This document shows positions 62,577 through 64,000 of a DNA stretch of 64,000 nucleotides, in pieces; the first letter of the stretch is position 1, and each line of letters starts with the position of its first letter. Source of the stretch: Turbatrix aceti (lineage: Eukaryota > Nematoda > Chromadorea > Rhabditida > Panagrolaimidae). The translations under genes were made by a program, and so were the position numbers. Below the pieces are notes generated by a model, which was given only the letters and a program-made list of their open reading frames with translations, made no database searches and had not been told where the DNA came from. The DNA lies in assembly GCA_963969345.1 (NCBI GenBank), contig OZ017766.1, positions 5,890,001 to 5,954,000 on the forward strand. The letters run 5' to 3'.

Positions 62577-63602
62577 TTACAAATCATCATAACTCCCACA
62601 AGCAGTTCCAGCTGCAATAAAAAGATTTTCCATTTCAGATTTCACTCTGATGATTTGTGAATGGGTAGGAATCAACGGTACTCTCCATACCTGAGAAGCC
62701 ACATTGTCGACATCCGCGAAGCTACCGTTACCCACAGCGACGGCATAAACAGTTCCATTTCCCTTAAGAAATTCGAAAACGGCAGGCATTAAAGGTGGAA
62801 TTGTGTCTTCGTTGACCACAAACAAAACCAGGGTTTTGTGGTACAAAGCATCTGATTGTTGCATGACGTACTGAAGTCCTTTAGCCAAAGAGTTAGTTTT
62901 CATGCTGTCGTTCAGGCATCCTTCCTGGCAGGTGAGATACTCGGTGTAAACGTTCCAAGCTGTTTCGTTTAACATTGCTGTGGAGTTTATCGTGGAATAC
63001 GATGTGTTCATCAGATTTGGCAATGGTGTTGGAACGGCCAGGATTTGGGTGGCACCTGAATGATAGTTAAACGAAGAGTCAGTTGTGTTGAACAGGTACA
63101 ATAGCCACGACGTGAGGCTCTGAAATAAATAGACCGATTTATGTTAAAAGAAATGTTCAATTTTTTTTCAAAACGCACAAATCGAGGAAGTATGAGTGCC
63201 ATATCGTAAACAACGGAAATGGATTGCTGGACGTAAAGCCGCTCATTTTCAGGACATGGAAGATTTGTGCTGCAGAAGTTTACTAAAAAAACCTTGATTA
63301 ATGGAAATAAAAAAAAAACCTTACAAAAGTTTGTTGTAAAATCACTGGCGACCATAGTTTGAATAATTCCGTTCCAGACACGAATAACGGCAAAAAAATC
63401 GACCGGAAGTTCGCGCAGAACATTCGTGTCCCAGTCATTCCCGACGGCAATCACGGATATGACCATTTCTGTGGCCTTCAGGTAACTCAGACAATAATTC
63501 AAATCTTCAAGGTCGACTGGCTGACCTTTGATCACGAGAACGAGTGTAGAAACGACACCTCTACGCTGGTTATTCAGGTAACTCGCGTACCAGCAAACGC
63601 CG
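62577..63602 (-). CDS. secreted protein with vWA-like domain, 5' end not determined
   Basis: Three exons are clear: 63602-63325, 63282-63179 and 63119-62577, in phase, about 308 residues of a longer protein. The text YLNNQRRGVVSTLVLVIKGQ, EMVISVIAVGNDWDTNVLRE and later TLVLFVVNEDTI, GTVYAVAVGNGSFADVDNVA have the beta-strand/helix rhythm of two von Willebrand factor A domains, as in nematode secreted vWA/C-type-lectin-like proteins. No intact metal-binding DxSxS is visible in the part present. A candidate upstream exon near 63740-63668 (SDGTQLQAAMFVIANSYAGY) fits the domain well but lacks a canonical donor, so the 5' model is open. Confidence 0.6.
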
Positions 63603-64000
63603 CTGAAATCAATCAGATTTTATGAATCACAAAAAATCAGGTTCCCGTGAGTAAGCCCTATCCTGTGTATCCAGCGTAACTATTTGCAATGACGAACATC
63701 GCGGCCTGCAGTTGAGTGCCGTCACTCGGCGGACGCGTCATGGGTCATCCGGCACGCAGCGCATCCACGACTGTGCACGGCTCACGCGCAGACTCTTTCA
63801 GCCAAAGGTCCAGGGACTTTCCCCAGGGTAAATCAGAGACACGCGATCTCGTAAGGGACCCGGAAAGCTGATCGCACGGTAACCATCGTTTTTGACTCCG
63901 TGGACACTCTTTTATACGACAGGCGTATGCGTGCGCTCGGAAAAACAGGGGCCAAGAGAGCGGCAGAGAAAACAGAGAAAAGCGTCCAGTGTGTTCAAAA
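63603..64000. other. right edge, GC-rich, not resolved
   Basis: Holds the candidate upstream vWA exon described above and a GC-rich stretch (63720-64000). On the plus strand it reads TIVFDSVDTLLYDRRMRALG, vaguely like part of a LINE reverse transcriptase (FDSVD...), but too short to call. Confidence 0.3.

Overview
This window is nuclear DNA of a nematode. The evidence is a cluster of nematode-type seven-transmembrane chemoreceptor genes, a MyoD/HLH-1 bHLH gene, tandem UDP-glucuronosyltransferases, and mostly short (about 45-60 bp) GT-AG introns with T-rich acceptors ending TTTCAG or TTTTAG. I cannot name the species. Exon models were built by hand from splice sites and checked for reading phase. 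They are predictions, not transcript-supported.

Layout. 1-3.4 kb: a rhomboid protease (cut by the left edge) and a divergent 26S proteasome ATPase RPT2 gene carrying an internal 417-bp tandem duplication. 3.8-15.4 kb: a giant, nearly perfect inverted repeat with arms of about 4.4 kb. Each arm carries one intact chemoreceptor gene and a piece of a second. A fragment of a non-LTR retrotransposon sits at the centre, and a 2-kb foldback transposon lies in the left arm only. 15.4-23.8 kb: a chemoreceptor 3' fragment, an unrecognised (perhaps F-box-like) gene, a 1.1-kb foldback element and three complete chemoreceptor genes (one plus, two minus). 25-29.7 kb: a secreted cysteine-rich protein and hlh-1 (MyoD), followed by a 3.4-kb gene-free stretch that is the likely hlh-1 control region. 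33-36.8 kb: a cytochrome P450 with a Gag-like ORF on the opposite strand inside its first intron. 37.5-39.8 kb: a 2.3-kb foldback element interrupted by a 311-bp solo LTR. 41-47 kb: a secreted acidic protein, a LINE-derived retroposon with target-site duplication, and cystathionine gamma-lyase. 47.8-52.2 kb: two tandem UGT genes, one broken by a hAT-type MITE. 53-55.8 kb: hsp-60, with a perfect three-unit heat shock element upstream. 56-64 kb: a pair of secreted-protein paralogues sharing a conversion-like block, an SLC19-type vitamin transporter, and a vWA-like secreted protein running toward the right edge.

Housekeeping genes (proteasome ATPase, HSP60, cystathionine gamma-lyase) are interleaved with environment-facing families (chemoreceptors, UGT, P450, secreted proteins). 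The outstanding trait is the density of inverted-repeat DNA: the giant palindrome, three kilobase-scale foldback elements, a 671-bp hAT MITE and a 51-bp perfect-stem hairpin. I found no rRNA, tRNA or CRISPR array.
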